Assembly (NCBI RefSeq): GCF_003339525.1
Contig: NZ_CP031124.1
Location: 310,001-374,000, forward strand
Direction of reading: 5' to 3'
Origin: Ephemeroptericola cinctiostellae
Lineage (GTDB): Bacteria; Pseudomonadota; Gammaproteobacteria; Burkholderiales; Burkholderiaceae
DNA: 64,000 bases
The notes below the pieces were generated by a model. The model was not told the origin of the DNA. It saw only the letters and a program-made list of their open reading frames with translations, and made no database searches. Shown piece after piece: positions 44,228 through 53,503 of the stretch. Within the stretch, counting starts at the first letter, position 1. Each line of letters begins with the position of its first letter. Both the position numbers and the translations under genes were made by a program.

Positions 44228-45577
44228 ATGAGAAAAATAAAACCTTTTTTTATTGGCTTTTTAGTCACACTGAGCGGACTGTGGCTGCTGTCTGACCAAA
44301 GCCTGTTTAATCCACCATATCAGTTTTTACCCATGCGCAATGTCTTGATGAATTACACGGGCATCATTGCGATGGGTGTGATGAGCATCAGCATGCTGTT
44401 GGCAGTGCGCCCTGCACGTTTTGAGCCGTTTTTTGGCGGCTTGGATAAAATGTACCGTTTGCACAAATGGCTCGGTATCACAGGCTTGGTTTTTTCCATC
44501 GTCCATTGGGCGATCAAAGAATCACCCGGCTGGTTGTCAGGCTTGGGTTTGATCGCGCTGCCCAATCGACCCAAAGGCCCACACGCAGGAAGCCAACAAG
44601 CAACGGGATCTTCGATTGAACAGTTCTTCCAATCATTGAAACACCCCGCCGAGAGCGTCGGCGAATGGGCGTTTTACATCGCCGTTGTGTTGCTTGCCTT
44701 GGCCTTGATCAAAAAATTCCCTTACCGCTATTTCTTTCAAACCCACCGTTTAATGCCTTTGGTTTACTTGGCATTGGTGTTTCATTCGACATTCACGATG
44801 AATTTTTCATACTACAGCCAAGTCGTCGGCCCCGTCATGGCGGTGTTGATGATGTCAGGCACGGTGGCGGCAATCATTGTTTTATTTAGAAAAGTGGGCG
44901 TTCAACGCAAAGTGGTGGGCGTGATTGAAGGCATCGAACGCTATACTGAAAGCAGTGTGGTGCGGGTCAACATCAAAATCAAAGACCGCTGGGCGGGTCA
45001 TGAAGCAGGGCAATTTGCATTTGTGAATTTCGATGACAAAGAGGCCGCACATCCATTCACCATCTCATCAGGCTGGAAAGGCGATGGTCATCTGTTTTTC
45101 CTGATCAAGGAGCTGGGCGATTACACCAAAACTTTGGCGAGCCAACTCAAAGCAGGGCAAGCAGTGACACTGGAAGGCCCTTATGGTCAATTCACATTCA
45201 AAAGCGACAAACCCCGTCAAACTTGGGTCGCAGGTGGCATCGGCATCACCCCATTCATCGCACGCATGCATGCGCTCGCGGCTGAACCTTCACAGCAAAA
45301 AGTTGACTTGTTTTTCTGTGTGCCCCATGTGGATGAGCCTGGATTCGCCAAAGCACGTGCGGATGCACAAGCAGCAGGTATCCATTTGCACATCATGGCC
45401 GAACCTCTGGACGGTCGTTTGGATGCCAATCGGTTGTGCACCATGGTGCCCGACTGGCAAGATGGTGATGTCTGGTTCTGTGGCCCCGCAGGGTTTGGCG
45501 ACAGTTTAAGTGAAGCACTGATTAAAAAAGGCCTGCGTCCAGAAGACTTCCATCGAGAGTTGTTTGAAATGCGTTAA
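44228..45577 (+). CDS. Ferric-reductase-like transmembrane flavocytochrome (ferredoxin reductase family)
   Basis: A 449-residue protein with about six N-terminal membrane helices carrying heme histidines (LHKWLGITGLVFSIVHWAIK near 77-96; THRLMPLVYLALVFHSTF near 173-190), then a FAD domain (HPFTISSGWKGDGHLFFLIK near 278) and an NAD(P) domain (VAGGIGITPFIARMHAL near 335-351; WFCGPAGFGDSL near 417). This is the ferric reductase/NADPH-oxidase architecture: cytosolic NAD(P)H electrons cross the membrane to an outside acceptor such as Fe(III). It has its own promoter and a terminator, and closes the metal/redox cluster. Confidence 0.9.
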   Translation: MRKIKPFFIGFLVTLSGLWLLSDQSLFNPPYQFLPMRNVLMNYTGIIAMGVMSISMLLAVRPARFEPFFGGLDKMYRLHKWLGITGLVFSIVHWAIKESPGWLSGLGLIALPNRPKGPHAGSQQATGSSIEQFFQSLKHPAESVGEWAFYIAVVLLALALIKKFPYRYFFQTHRLMPLVYLALVFHSTFTMNFSYYSQVVGPVMAVLMMSGTVAAIIVLFRKVGVQRKVVGVIEGIERYTESSVVRVNIKIKDRWAGHEAGQFAFVNFDDKEAAHPFTISSGWKGDGHLFFLIKELGDYTKTLASQLKAGQAVTLEGPYGQFTFKSDKPRQTWVAGGIGITPFIARMHALAAEPSQQKVDLFFCVPHVDEPGFAKARADAQAAGIHLHIMAEPLDGRLDANRLCTMVPDWQDGDVWFCGPAGFGDSLSEALIKKGLRPEDFHRELFEMR

Positions 45578-45615
45578 ACAGCCTCAATCATGGCGCAAGC
45601 TGCATTTCAGCACAC

Positions 45616-45646
45616 AAAAAAGTCACAGCGCTGCTGTGACTTTTTT
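45616..45646. terminator. bidirectional intrinsic terminator
   Basis: A 14-bp stem (AAAAAAGTCACAGC / GCTGTGACTTTTTT) with a 3-base loop lies between the convergent flavocytochrome and enoyl-CoA hydratase genes. Confidence 0.88.
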
Positions 45647-45695
45647 GCATCAACACATGCCAAAGACGTGTCAAGGGCATGCCAAGGACATGCAT

Positions 45696-46451
45696 TTAAA
45701 AGCTGGGCTTGCGCTTTTCAAAAAAAGCCGTCATCGCCTCACGTGCATCACCACCTTTTAACAAACGGGCAAATGCCTCGATTTCAACATCCAAGGCAAC
45801 GCGCAAAGCATCTGAATAGCTTGCCTTGAGCAAACGTTTGGTTTCACGCATGGCAGCAGGGCTTTTTTCTGCGAGGTGATGCGCTTGATGAACCGCATAA
45901 CGCAAAGCCTCATGGTGTGGCAACAACCGACTGACGATGCGCATGTCGAGCGCTTCTTGTGCCGTAAAGAGCTCGCCAAACATCAGTTTTTCTGCGGCAC
46001 GCAAATACCCTGCACGTTGTGCCAACAGCAAGCTTGAGCCCCCTTCAGGGCAGAGTGCGAGGTTGATGAATGGCAATTGAAATTTTGCATCATCCGCAGC
46101 CACCACAAAGTCTGCATGCAACAACATGGTCACACCAATGCCAACCGCCACGCCATTGACGCTCATCACCAATGGCTTTTTCAAATCCCGCAACGTGTAC
46201 AAAAATTGAATCACTGGGCTGTCCGTGCCTTTGATGGGATGTTCGAGAAAATCGCTCAAATCATTGCCTGCACAAAACATCTCTGGCAACCCATACAATA
46301 AAATCACGCGCACCGCATCATCGGCCTCATACGCACGCAAAACATCCACCATGGATTGATACATGGCGGATGTGAGTGAGTTTTTGCGCTCTGCACGGTT
46401 GATTTGAATGTGTCCGACGCGCGCGTCATCAATGTGGTTAAGAATATTCAT
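45696..46451 (-). CDS. Enoyl-CoA hydratase/isomerase family protein
   Basis: A 251-residue crotonase-fold enzyme. INRAERKNSLTSAMY (about 17-31), the oxyanion-hole segment FCAGNDLSDF (about 59-68) and LCPEGGSSLLLAQRAG (about 132-147) with its catalytic glutamate are visible; the second acidic residue typical of hydratases appears shifted, so isomerase activity is possible. It is the last gene of the minus-strand fatty-acid cluster and probably handles a side reaction or a second chain-length range beside the fused dehydrogenase at 48448-50841. Confidence 0.9.
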   Translation of the reverse strand: MNILNHIDDARVGHIQINRAERKNSLTSAMYQSMVDVLRAYEADDAVRVILLYGLPEMFCAGNDLSDFLEHPIKGTDSPVIQFLYTLRDLKKPLVMSVNGVAVGIGVTMLLHADFVVAADDAKFQLPFINLALCPEGGSSLLLAQRAGYLRAAEKLMFGELFTAQEALDMRIVSRLLPHHEALRYAVHQAHHLAEKSPAAMRETKRLLKASYSDALRVALDVEIEAFARLLKGGDAREAMTAFFEKRKPSF

Positions 46452-46520
46452 GGGACTCTTTGACTAAATATAATGAAGAAAATACAAAAAAATAAAAGCC
46501 TATTTTTGACCTGCTTTGAC

Positions 46521-46910
46521 TTACGCCGCAAGGTTTGCGGCGACATACAAGCCAACGACACACAACACCCCCACAAACCACACCAAGGAGCGAGGCGTTG
46601 CCCAGTTTTTGGCATAACAACACAAATACACCAACCGTGTAGCGATGAATCCACCTGCAAGAACATTGAGGGTTTCTGCAGCGACGTGGTAATGTGTTGC
46701 GATGAGCAGCGCAGGAGCGAACATCAACAACGCCTCCCAACTGTTGTTTTGCGCAGCCGACATGCGTTTGGCAAACGTGCCAGGGCGCAGGTTTTCGAGG
46801 AAGTCGCGCGGATTGTTGTTGTCGTACTTGCCACCTCGACTTTTGGCGCAAGCAGCCGCAACGATGGGCAAAAATGAAGCCACAAGCAGCATCCAGTGGG
46901 CAAATAACAT
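46521..46910 (-). CDS. MAPEG family membrane protein
   Basis: A 129-residue protein with about four hydrophobic segments (MLFAHWMLLVASFLPIVAAA; ALLMFAPALLIATH; LVYLCCYA; LVWFVGVLCVVGLY). Family hallmarks are NNPRDFLENL near 38-47 and SWEALLMFAPAL near 64-75. MAPEG members are glutathione-dependent membrane enzymes; bacterial ones are mostly uncharacterised. The start at 46910 is at the first helix; an in-frame upstream extension of 48 residues lacks family resemblance. It lies between thiolase and enoyl-CoA hydratase on the same strand. Confidence 0.85.
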   Translation of the reverse strand: MLFAHWMLLVASFLPIVAAACAKSRGGKYDNNNPRDFLENLRPGTFAKRMSAAQNNSWEALLMFAPALLIATHYHVAAETLNVLAGGFIATRLVYLCCYAKNWATPRSLVWFVGVLCVVGLYVAANLAA

Positions 46911-47081
46911 GGCGATCCCCCTATAATGTAGGTACAAATATTTATAACACAACATCGTTAAAAACGTGGAACAAACCCTCGATGACACCTTGGCTTGTTT
47001 GAGGTTTTGAGCCCAACTTAACTTTGAGCCCAACTTAAAAACCAGAACAAACATTTACGGTTTTCACACCACCCCAGCAAG

Positions 47082-47113
47082 AAAAAACGCCACAAACATA
47101 CCGTGGCGTTTTT
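47082..47113 (-). terminator. intrinsic terminator of the thiolase gene
   Basis: An 11-bp stem (AAAAACGCCAC / GTGGCGTTTTT) with a 9-base loop lies 14 bp past the thiolase stop on the minus strand. Confidence 0.82.
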
Positions 47114-47126
47114 CACATCAATAACA

Positions 47127-48323
47127 TTACAGGCGTTCAATGATCCCTGCTGCACCCATGCCCGTGCCCACGCACATGGTCACCATGCCGTAGCGACCAC
47201 CCGTGCGTTGCAAACCATGCAGCACCGTCGCAGCACGAATTGCACCTGTGGCGCCCAATGGGTGACCCAGTGCAATCGCACCGCCAAGTGGATTGATTTT
47301 TGACTCATCCATGCCGAGGTCTTGAATCACGGCCAAGGCTTGCGCTGCAAACGCTTCGTTCAGCTCAATCCAATCCATATCGGACAATTGCAGACCCGCC
47401 ACTTTCAGTGCCGCAGGAATCGCTTCTTTCGGGCCAATGCCCATGATTTCTGGAGGCACGCCACGCACAGAGAATGATACAAAACGGCCAATCGGCGTTA
47501 AGTTGTGCTCTTTCAAAATTTTCTCTGAAACAAGCAACAAAGCACCGGCCCCATCGGACATCTGCGAGCTGTTGCCAGCGGTCACGCTGCCGCGTGCGGC
47601 GAACACGGGCTTGAGTTTCGCCAAGGTTTCTGCTGTGGTGTCGGCGCGAGGGCCTTCATCTTGGCTCACGGTGAAACCTTTAGCGCGCAACTCTTGGCTG
47701 ATTAAATCCACCCCCATGTCGCTCACATCATACGGCGTGATTTCAGCGTTGAAATAACCTGCCGCTTGCGCGGCGAGGGCACGGCGGTGTGATTCTGCGG
47801 CAAATGCATCTTGCGCTTCTCGGCTGATGTTCCACTGTTTAGCCACATTTTCAGCGGTCAAACCCATGCCGTAAGCAATGCCAATGTTTTCGTCTTTGCT
47901 GAAAATTGCAGGGTTCATGTCGGTCAGAATCGCATTCATCGGCACCATGCTCATGGATTCAGCACCCGCTGCGATCATCACGTCGGCTTGACCCGTGCGA
48001 ATGCGGTCAGCCGCCATCGCCAATGCCGTCACGCCAGATGCACAATAACGGTTCACCGTCACGCCGCCAATGGTGTTCGGCAAGCCTGCGAAGAGCACGC
48101 CCATGCGCGCCATGTTCAAGCCTTGCGGGCCTTGTGGAATGGCGCAGCCCACAATCGCATCCTCGACCAAACTCGGGTCGAGTTGCGGCACTTGCGCCAT
48201 CACGCTCTTCATCACGTGAGCGAGTAAATCATCGGGTCGGGTGTTTTTAAACACGCCGCGAGGTGCTTTACCTACGGGCGTGCGCGTGGCGGCAACGATG
48301 TAGGCTTCTTGTAATTGGGTCAT
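47127..48323 (-). CDS. Acetyl-CoA C-acyltransferase (thiolase II, FadA/FadI-like)
   Basis: Cleaves 3-ketoacyl-CoA with CoA in the last step of beta-oxidation. A GGAGAG ribosome site supports the start at 48323, giving 398 residues. The acyl-accepting Cys94 lies in NRYCASGVTALAMA; the C-terminal catalytic pair is in ALGHPLGATGA (His) and MCVGTGMGAAGIIE (Cys). Family-wide ELNEAFAAQAL is also present. It follows the fused hydratase/dehydrogenase gene on the same strand by 124 bp. Confidence 0.95.
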   Translation of the reverse strand: MTQLQEAYIVAATRTPVGKAPRGVFKNTRPDDLLAHVMKSVMAQVPQLDPSLVEDAIVGCAIPQGPQGLNMARMGVLFAGLPNTIGGVTVNRYCASGVTALAMAADRIRTGQADVMIAAGAESMSMVPMNAILTDMNPAIFSKDENIGIAYGMGLTAENVAKQWNISREAQDAFAAESHRRALAAQAAGYFNAEITPYDVSDMGVDLISQELRAKGFTVSQDEGPRADTTAETLAKLKPVFAARGSVTAGNSSQMSDGAGALLLVSEKILKEHNLTPIGRFVSFSVRGVPPEIMGIGPKEAIPAALKVAGLQLSDMDWIELNEAFAAQALAVIQDLGMDESKINPLGGAIALGHPLGATGAIRAATVLHGLQRTGGRYGMVTMCVGTGMGAAGIIERL

Positions 48324-48382
48324 GCGACTCTCCTTCAAAAAAAGTCAAAACCTGCTTTTTTTGGCTGAATGATTAAGATTAG

Positions 48383-48413
48383 AAATTTTTCGCGGCAAAG
48401 CCGCAAAAAATTT
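48383..48413 (-). other. intercistronic hairpin between the FadB-like and thiolase genes
   Basis: A 14-bp stem with one mismatch (AAATTTTTCGCGGC / GCCGCAAAAAATTT, loop AAA) lies 35 bp after the FadB-like stop and 60 bp before the thiolase start. It could set relative mRNA levels of the two genes. Confidence 0.6.
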
Positions 48414-48447
48414 GAATAAAAAACGAATAAAAAAGCGTTAATTACGG

Positions 48448-50841
48448 TTAGTTACGAACAGGTTTACCCGTCGACAACATGCCCATGATGCGCTCTTGTG
48501 TTTTGGGATGGCTCAACGCCTCAAGGAAATTTTTTCGCTCCAGTTTCAGCAACCACGCTTCATCCACTGGCGTACCCGCTTCAACACCACCCGCGGTCAA
48601 AATATTCGCCACGCGGGTCGCCAATTCACCGTCATATGCAGAAATGAAGCCACCATCACGCATGTTCGCAATGATCGATTGCAAAGTGGCTTGCACCGAA
48701 GGCCCCGCTGCGCTGATGTTGGCAGCGGCCAATGGTGGGCGATAACCCGCATCCGCCAATGCCACCGCTTGGCCTTTGGCCACGTGCAACAACTCATGGA
48801 TATTGAACACCACCGTGTCGGTCTCGGCCAAGAAGCCCAAACTTTGCGCATCACGGGCTGATTTTGAAACTTTCGCCATCGCCACGTTTTGGAACCAAGG
48901 TTTAATGAACTCGGTCAAATTGGTGAAGCCATACGCGCCACCCGCTTGTGCAGCACGCAATGCGGCTTCTTTCAAGCCACCGCCCGCGGGTACGAGACCC
49001 ACGCCCAACTCCACCAAACCAATGTACGTTTCCAAATGCGCCACGCGTGCCGCGCAGTGCATTGGGATTTCACAGCCACCACCCAAAGCCAGACCCGCCA
49101 TTGCCGCCACCACAGGCACTTGCGCGTATTTGATGCGCATCGCGGTGTTTTGAAATTCTGCGACAAAAGGTTCAACCGCCGCTGCGCCGCCCTTCATGAA
49201 CAAAGGCATGGCGGCCTGTAAATCCGCACCTGCTGAAAACGGACCACCGCTCAAAGAACCCGTTTGCCAAATGACCAAGCCTTTAAAATCCTGCTCCGCC
49301 AATGCGACTGCTTGCTGCAAACCAGCGAGCACGCCAGGGCCAACCGTGTTCATTTTTGATTTAAACGATGCGATCAAAATGCCATCGTTTTGATGCCACA
49401 AACGGATCGAATCGTCTTCAAACACCGTCACACCCGCTGTTTTTGGATCAGCGGCTTGTTCACCCACCAATGATGCTGGGAATGCTTGGCGTGCGTACAC
49501 GGCCAAGGCTGAACGTGGTGTAAAGCCTTTGTTTGCGGGTGAATATGAGCCTGCGGCACTGTGTGCGCCGTCCACTTCAGCCACCCATGTGGGTAAGGGT
49601 GCTGTCGAAAGCGCTTTACCCGCAGCGATGTCCTCAGACACCCAATCGGCCACTTGTTTCCAACCTGCGGCTTGCCATGTTTCAAATGGGCCTTCGTTCC
49701 AACCAAACCCCCAGCGAATGGCAAAATCAATGTCGCGTGCGTTATCGGCAATTGATTCCAAATGCAAGGCGATGTAATGGAACACATCACGGAAAATGGC
49801 CCATAAGAATTGAGCTTGCGGGTGATCGGTTTCGCGCAAAAGTTTCAAACGTTCTGCGGCGGGGCGTTTGAGAATGCGAGCAATGATCTCGTCTGCCGTA
49901 CCGCCACCCGTGACGTATTCGCCCGTGGCGGGGTTAAGGACTTTGATTTCCTTGCCTTCTTTTTTATAAAAACCAGCGCCTGATTTTTGTCCCAACGCGC
50001 CTTTTTCAACCAAGCCCTTGAGCACGGTAGGCACAGGATACACACTGGCAAAAGGATCGTCTTTGAGGTTGTCATCCATGGTTTTGATGACGTGTGCCAT
50101 GGTGTCCAAACCGACCACATCGGCAGTACGGAATGTGGCTGATTTGGCACGACCGAGTTTTGCACCCGTCAAATCGTCAACCACATCAAACGACAAACCA
50201 AATTTTTCTGCTTCAGCCATCACAGCCAAAATAGAAAACACGCCCACACGGTTGGCGATGAAGTTCGGTGTGTCTTTCGCACGCACTACGCCTTTACCCA
50301 AGGTGGTGGTGGCGAACGTTTCGAGGTCATCCAATGTTTGGGCGTCGGTGGTGGCCGTTGGAATCAACTCAACCAAATGCATGTAGCGCGGTGGATTGAA
50401 AAAATGCACACCGCAAAAGCGTTTTTTCAACTCATCGGAAAAACCATTCGACAGCTCAGTGATGGACAAACCAGAGGTGTTGCTGGCGAAAATCGCATGG
50501 GGTGCAAGGTGCGGTGCCACTTTGGCATACAAGGCATGCTTCCAATCCATGCGCTCAGCAATGGCTTCAATCACGAGGTCACATTCGCCGAGCTTGGCCA
50601 AGTCGGTTTCATAATTCGCGGCTTGGATAAATGCACCGTGTGCAGCGTTGCCAAACGGGGCAGGGGAGAGTTTTTTCAAACCAGCAAGGGCTTTATTGAC
50701 GATGCCATTGGCGTCGCCTTCTTTGGCCGCCAAATCAAACAACATCACAGGGACTTTGGCGTTAATCAGGTGCGCTGCGATTTGTGCGCCCATCACGCCT
50801 GCGCCAAGTACGGCGACTTTACGGATAACCAAGTTACTCAC
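48448..50841 (-). CDS. 3-hydroxyacyl-CoA dehydrogenase / enoyl-CoA hydratase (FadB-like, FadN-type order)
   Basis: A 797-residue multifunctional beta-oxidation enzyme. The dehydrogenase comes first: NAD motif VAVLGAGVMGAQIAAHL at about 9-25, VHFFNPPRYMHLVE near 145, then a helical dimer domain. The hydratase fold follows from about residue 470 (SKMNTVGPGVLAGLQQAV; GGPFSAGADL; GLVELGVGLVPAGGG). This order is the reverse of E. coli FadB and matches the FadN type found in many betaproteobacteria. The start is GTG with AAGGA 8 bases upstream. Paired with the thiolase downstream and the acyl-CoA dehydrogenase upstream it completes the cycle. Confidence 0.93.
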   Translation of the reverse strand: MSNLVIRKVAVLGAGVMGAQIAAHLINAKVPVMLFDLAAKEGDANGIVNKALAGLKKLSPAPFGNAAHGAFIQAANYETDLAKLGECDLVIEAIAERMDWKHALYAKVAPHLAPHAIFASNTSGLSITELSNGFSDELKKRFCGVHFFNPPRYMHLVELIPTATTDAQTLDDLETFATTTLGKGVVRAKDTPNFIANRVGVFSILAVMAEAEKFGLSFDVVDDLTGAKLGRAKSATFRTADVVGLDTMAHVIKTMDDNLKDDPFASVYPVPTVLKGLVEKGALGQKSGAGFYKKEGKEIKVLNPATGEYVTGGGTADEIIARILKRPAAERLKLLRETDHPQAQFLWAIFRDVFHYIALHLESIADNARDIDFAIRWGFGWNEGPFETWQAAGWKQVADWVSEDIAAGKALSTAPLPTWVAEVDGAHSAAGSYSPANKGFTPRSALAVYARQAFPASLVGEQAADPKTAGVTVFEDDSIRLWHQNDGILIASFKSKMNTVGPGVLAGLQQAVALAEQDFKGLVIWQTGSLSGGPFSAGADLQAAMPLFMKGGAAAVEPFVAEFQNTAMRIKYAQVPVVAAMAGLALGGGCEIPMHCAARVAHLETYIGLVELGVGLVPAGGGLKEAALRAAQAGGAYGFTNLTEFIKPWFQNVAMAKVSKSARDAQSLGFLAETDTVVFNIHELLHVAKGQAVALADAGYRPPLAAANISAAGPSVQATLQSIIANMRDGGFISAYDGELATRVANILTAGGVEAGTPVDEAWLLKLERKNFLEALSHPKTQERIMGMLSTGKPVRN

Positions 50842-50932
50842 GTTGTATTTCCTTCACATCCGACCAACATTGGATTAAGTTGATGCTCGATTCCATCGCT
50901 TGACCCATTCAAAATCAGGCGAGGGGTTAGTT

Positions 50933-50963
50933 AAAAAGTAGGGCGGGCATGTCCTGCTCGCCC
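50933..50963 (-). terminator. intrinsic terminator of the DUF2147 gene
   Basis: A 9-bp GC-rich stem (GGGCGAGCA / TGCCCGCCC on the minus strand, one G-T pair) is followed by a short T run. It lies 27 bp past the stop. Confidence 0.6.
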
Positions 50964-50989
50964 CACATTGTATGACTTTACGTTGACAA

Positions 50990-51412
50990 TTAACGTACAC
51001 GCTGCCATGTTTGGTTGCGACCCAAAGCACTGATGCCTTTGTAACCACGAACCACCATGCTGCTGCCGTTGTCTTTCAGGTTCACGCTGTAAGTGTTGCC
51101 ATTTTTTGGATCTTGAATGCGACCGCCGCCGTACTCATTGTCACCCTCTGATGTGACGCCCCAAAGAATGGTTTGACCGATCAAGTTTTTACCGTGAAAT
51201 TCGCCTTCGCACACGTCGCAGACATTTGGACCATTCAGCACATCGGCGATGCGACCCACATATTTACCGCCTTCATTGGTGATGCGCACCAATGATTTGG
51301 CTTGACCTGTTTTGTCATCGATGGTGCGCCATGTACCCGTTGGATCGGCCATTGCCACGGCAGACACAGTTAAACCTGCGGCGATTAAGCCCAATTTTTG
51401 CCATACTTTCAT
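50990..51412 (-). CDS. DUF2147 domain-containing secreted protein
   Basis: A 140-residue protein with a signal peptide (MKVWQKLGLIAAGL..., cleavage after VAMA near residue 22) followed by a DUF2147 domain: DPTGTWRTIDDKTGQAKSLV near 23-42, a CDVCEGEFHGKNLIGQTILWG segment with two cysteines (CDVC), and GGRIQDPKNGNTYSVNL. Members are predicted lipocalin-like beta-barrels of unknown function. A CAGGAGA ribosome site fixes the start at 51412. It sits between the acyl-CoA dehydrogenase and the FadB-like gene, which hints at a lipid or envelope-stress link without proving it. Confidence 0.85.
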   Translation of the reverse strand: MKVWQKLGLIAAGLTVSAVAMADPTGTWRTIDDKTGQAKSLVRITNEGGKYVGRIADVLNGPNVCDVCEGEFHGKNLIGQTILWGVTSEGDNEYGGGRIQDPKNGNTYSVNLKDNGSSMVVRGYKGISALGRNQTWQRVR

Positions 51413-51611
51413 TGCTGTCTCCTGATTATTTAAACATTTTAAAAACATAACTTTTAAACACTTGAATGGTGTGGGTGTGAAGGCCACACGCTATCAACCC
51501 GTCACAGTACAACTTGGTTGACACAATTTTGCACGAGCGTTCGAAATTAAAACCCATGCCATCCCTTGCAGCCTTTTGGCTCCACTTAAAAACGACAACC
51601 AACCCAGCAAC

Positions 51612-53393
51612 TTAGAACCAATCGTCTTGCATTTCAGCCAACGACGCATTGCCTGCACGGGCTTGACGGATATAACCTGCAGTTTCTGGTAAAAGTTTAG
51701 CAAAGTAAAAACGTGCGGTCGCCAATTTCGCTTTGTAAAAGTCATCTTGATTTTGTTTTTCCAAAGCAATCTTAGCCATGCGTGCCCAAAAATACGAGAA
51801 CACCAAATGCCCAACAACCCGTTGATAGGGCACAGAAGCGGCACCCACTTCATCTTGGTTGGCCATGGCTTTCATGCCAATTTCCATGGTCAATTTTTCA
51901 ACTTTAACCGCAATGTCACCCAATGGATTAACGAACTCTTGCATGTTCATGTCGATGCCGTTGTCTTCAACAAACGCACGCACGATCGCACCAAAAGCCT
52001 TCATTTTCGCGCCCATGTCGCTCAAAATTTTGCGGCCAAGCAAATCAAGGGCTTGAACGCCGTTCGTGCCTTCATAAATTTGGGTGATGCGCGCGTCACG
52101 CACATATTGCTCCATGCCCCATTCGGCGATGAATCCATGTCCGCCGTAGACCTGCACGCCATGATTGGTGCATTCAAAAGCATTATCAGTGATGAATGCT
52201 TTGATGATCGGCGTGAGCAAGGCCACCATGTCGGCGGCTTCAGCACGCACCGCCTCATCGGGATGCGACAACTCTTTATCGATTTCCAATGCAATCCAGT
52301 ATGTGAACGCACGCGCACCTTCTGCATACGCACGTTGCGTCAACAACATGCGGCGCACATCGGGGTGCACCAAGATGGGATCGGCTTCTTTGGTGGGTGC
52401 TTTTGTGCCAGACAATGAACGCATTTGCAGACGGTCTTTGGCGTAATTGCGGGCATTTTGATAAGAGATTTCGGTCAAGCCCAGACCTTGCATGCCCACG
52501 CCCAAGCGCGCGGCATTCATCATGACAAACATGGCTTGCAAGCCTTTGTGGGGTTCGCCAACCAACCAGCCCGCCGCACCATCGAGATTGATGACACATG
52601 TCGAATTGCTGTGAATGCCCATTTTGTGCTCAATCGAACCGCATGAGACGGGGTTGCGCGCACCGACAGAACCATCGTCGTTAGGCAAAAATTTAGGGAC
52701 CACAAACAAAGAAATGCCCTTGGTGCCTTTGGCAGACTCAGGCAGACGAGCCAAAACGAGGTGGATGATGTTGTCCGCCATGTCGTGCTCGCCACTGGAA
52801 ATAAAGATTTTGGTGCCAGTGATGCTGTAACTGCCGTCGGCTTGTGGTTCTGCTTTGGTACGCAGCAAACCCAAATCAGTACCGCAATGGGGCTCCGTCA
52901 AGCACATCGTGCCCGTCCACTCACCCGTTGCAAGCTTGCCCAAGTATTTATTTTTCAGCTCATCCGTACCATGCGCATGCAAAGCCTCGTATGCACCATG
53001 GCTCAATCCAGGATACATTGTCCATGCAATATTGGCCGAATTCAGCATTTCATACAACACATTATTCAACGACACAGGCAAACCTTGACCGCCGTACTCA
53101 GGATCACATGACAACGCAGGCCAACCCGCTTCCACGTACTGTTTATAAGCTTCTTTGTAACCTTTGGGCGTGGTCACGACCGTGTCATTCCAATGGCAAC
53201 CTTCTTGGTCACCCGATTGGTTTAGAGGGAAGATCACGTCCGATGCAAACTTACCCGCTTCTTCAATGACGGCATTGATTGTGTCCACATCCAAGTCTGC
53301 ATGTGCAGGCAAGGTTTTTAATGTGGATTCAACATCCAGCATTTCGTGCAATACAAACTGCATGTCCCGCAGTGGTGGTACGTATGAACCCAT
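51612..53393 (-). CDS. Acyl-CoA dehydrogenase (large, FadE-type)
   Basis: FAD enzyme catalysing alpha,beta-dehydrogenation of acyl-CoA. The start at 53393 has TTGGAGAC upstream and gives 593 residues beginning MGSYVPPLRDMQFVLHEML, the signature of the long acyl-CoA dehydrogenases common in betaproteobacteria. TMCLTEPHCGTDLG (about 160) and KIFISSGEHDM bind FAD and substrate, and the catalytic glutamate is in IYEGTNGVQALDL near 430. A C-terminal extension of about 130 residues is typical of this class. The TetR gene directly upstream on the same strand is the likely regulator. Confidence 0.95.
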   Translation of the reverse strand: MGSYVPPLRDMQFVLHEMLDVESTLKTLPAHADLDVDTINAVIEEAGKFASDVIFPLNQSGDQEGCHWNDTVVTTPKGYKEAYKQYVEAGWPALSCDPEYGGQGLPVSLNNVLYEMLNSANIAWTMYPGLSHGAYEALHAHGTDELKNKYLGKLATGEWTGTMCLTEPHCGTDLGLLRTKAEPQADGSYSITGTKIFISSGEHDMADNIIHLVLARLPESAKGTKGISLFVVPKFLPNDDGSVGARNPVSCGSIEHKMGIHSNSTCVINLDGAAGWLVGEPHKGLQAMFVMMNAARLGVGMQGLGLTEISYQNARNYAKDRLQMRSLSGTKAPTKEADPILVHPDVRRMLLTQRAYAEGARAFTYWIALEIDKELSHPDEAVRAEAADMVALLTPIIKAFITDNAFECTNHGVQVYGGHGFIAEWGMEQYVRDARITQIYEGTNGVQALDLLGRKILSDMGAKMKAFGAIVRAFVEDNGIDMNMQEFVNPLGDIAVKVEKLTMEIGMKAMANQDEVGAASVPYQRVVGHLVFSYFWARMAKIALEKQNQDDFYKAKLATARFYFAKLLPETAGYIRQARAGNASLAEMQDDWF

Positions 53394-53503
53394 GATACTT
53401 GTCTCCAATGTTATGTTGCGCAGCAAGGAGAGGGTTCATACGGTGCTTCCACCTCTGGATTAACGCAACATGATGTCATGATGCCATTCAACCCCACCCA
53501 AAC

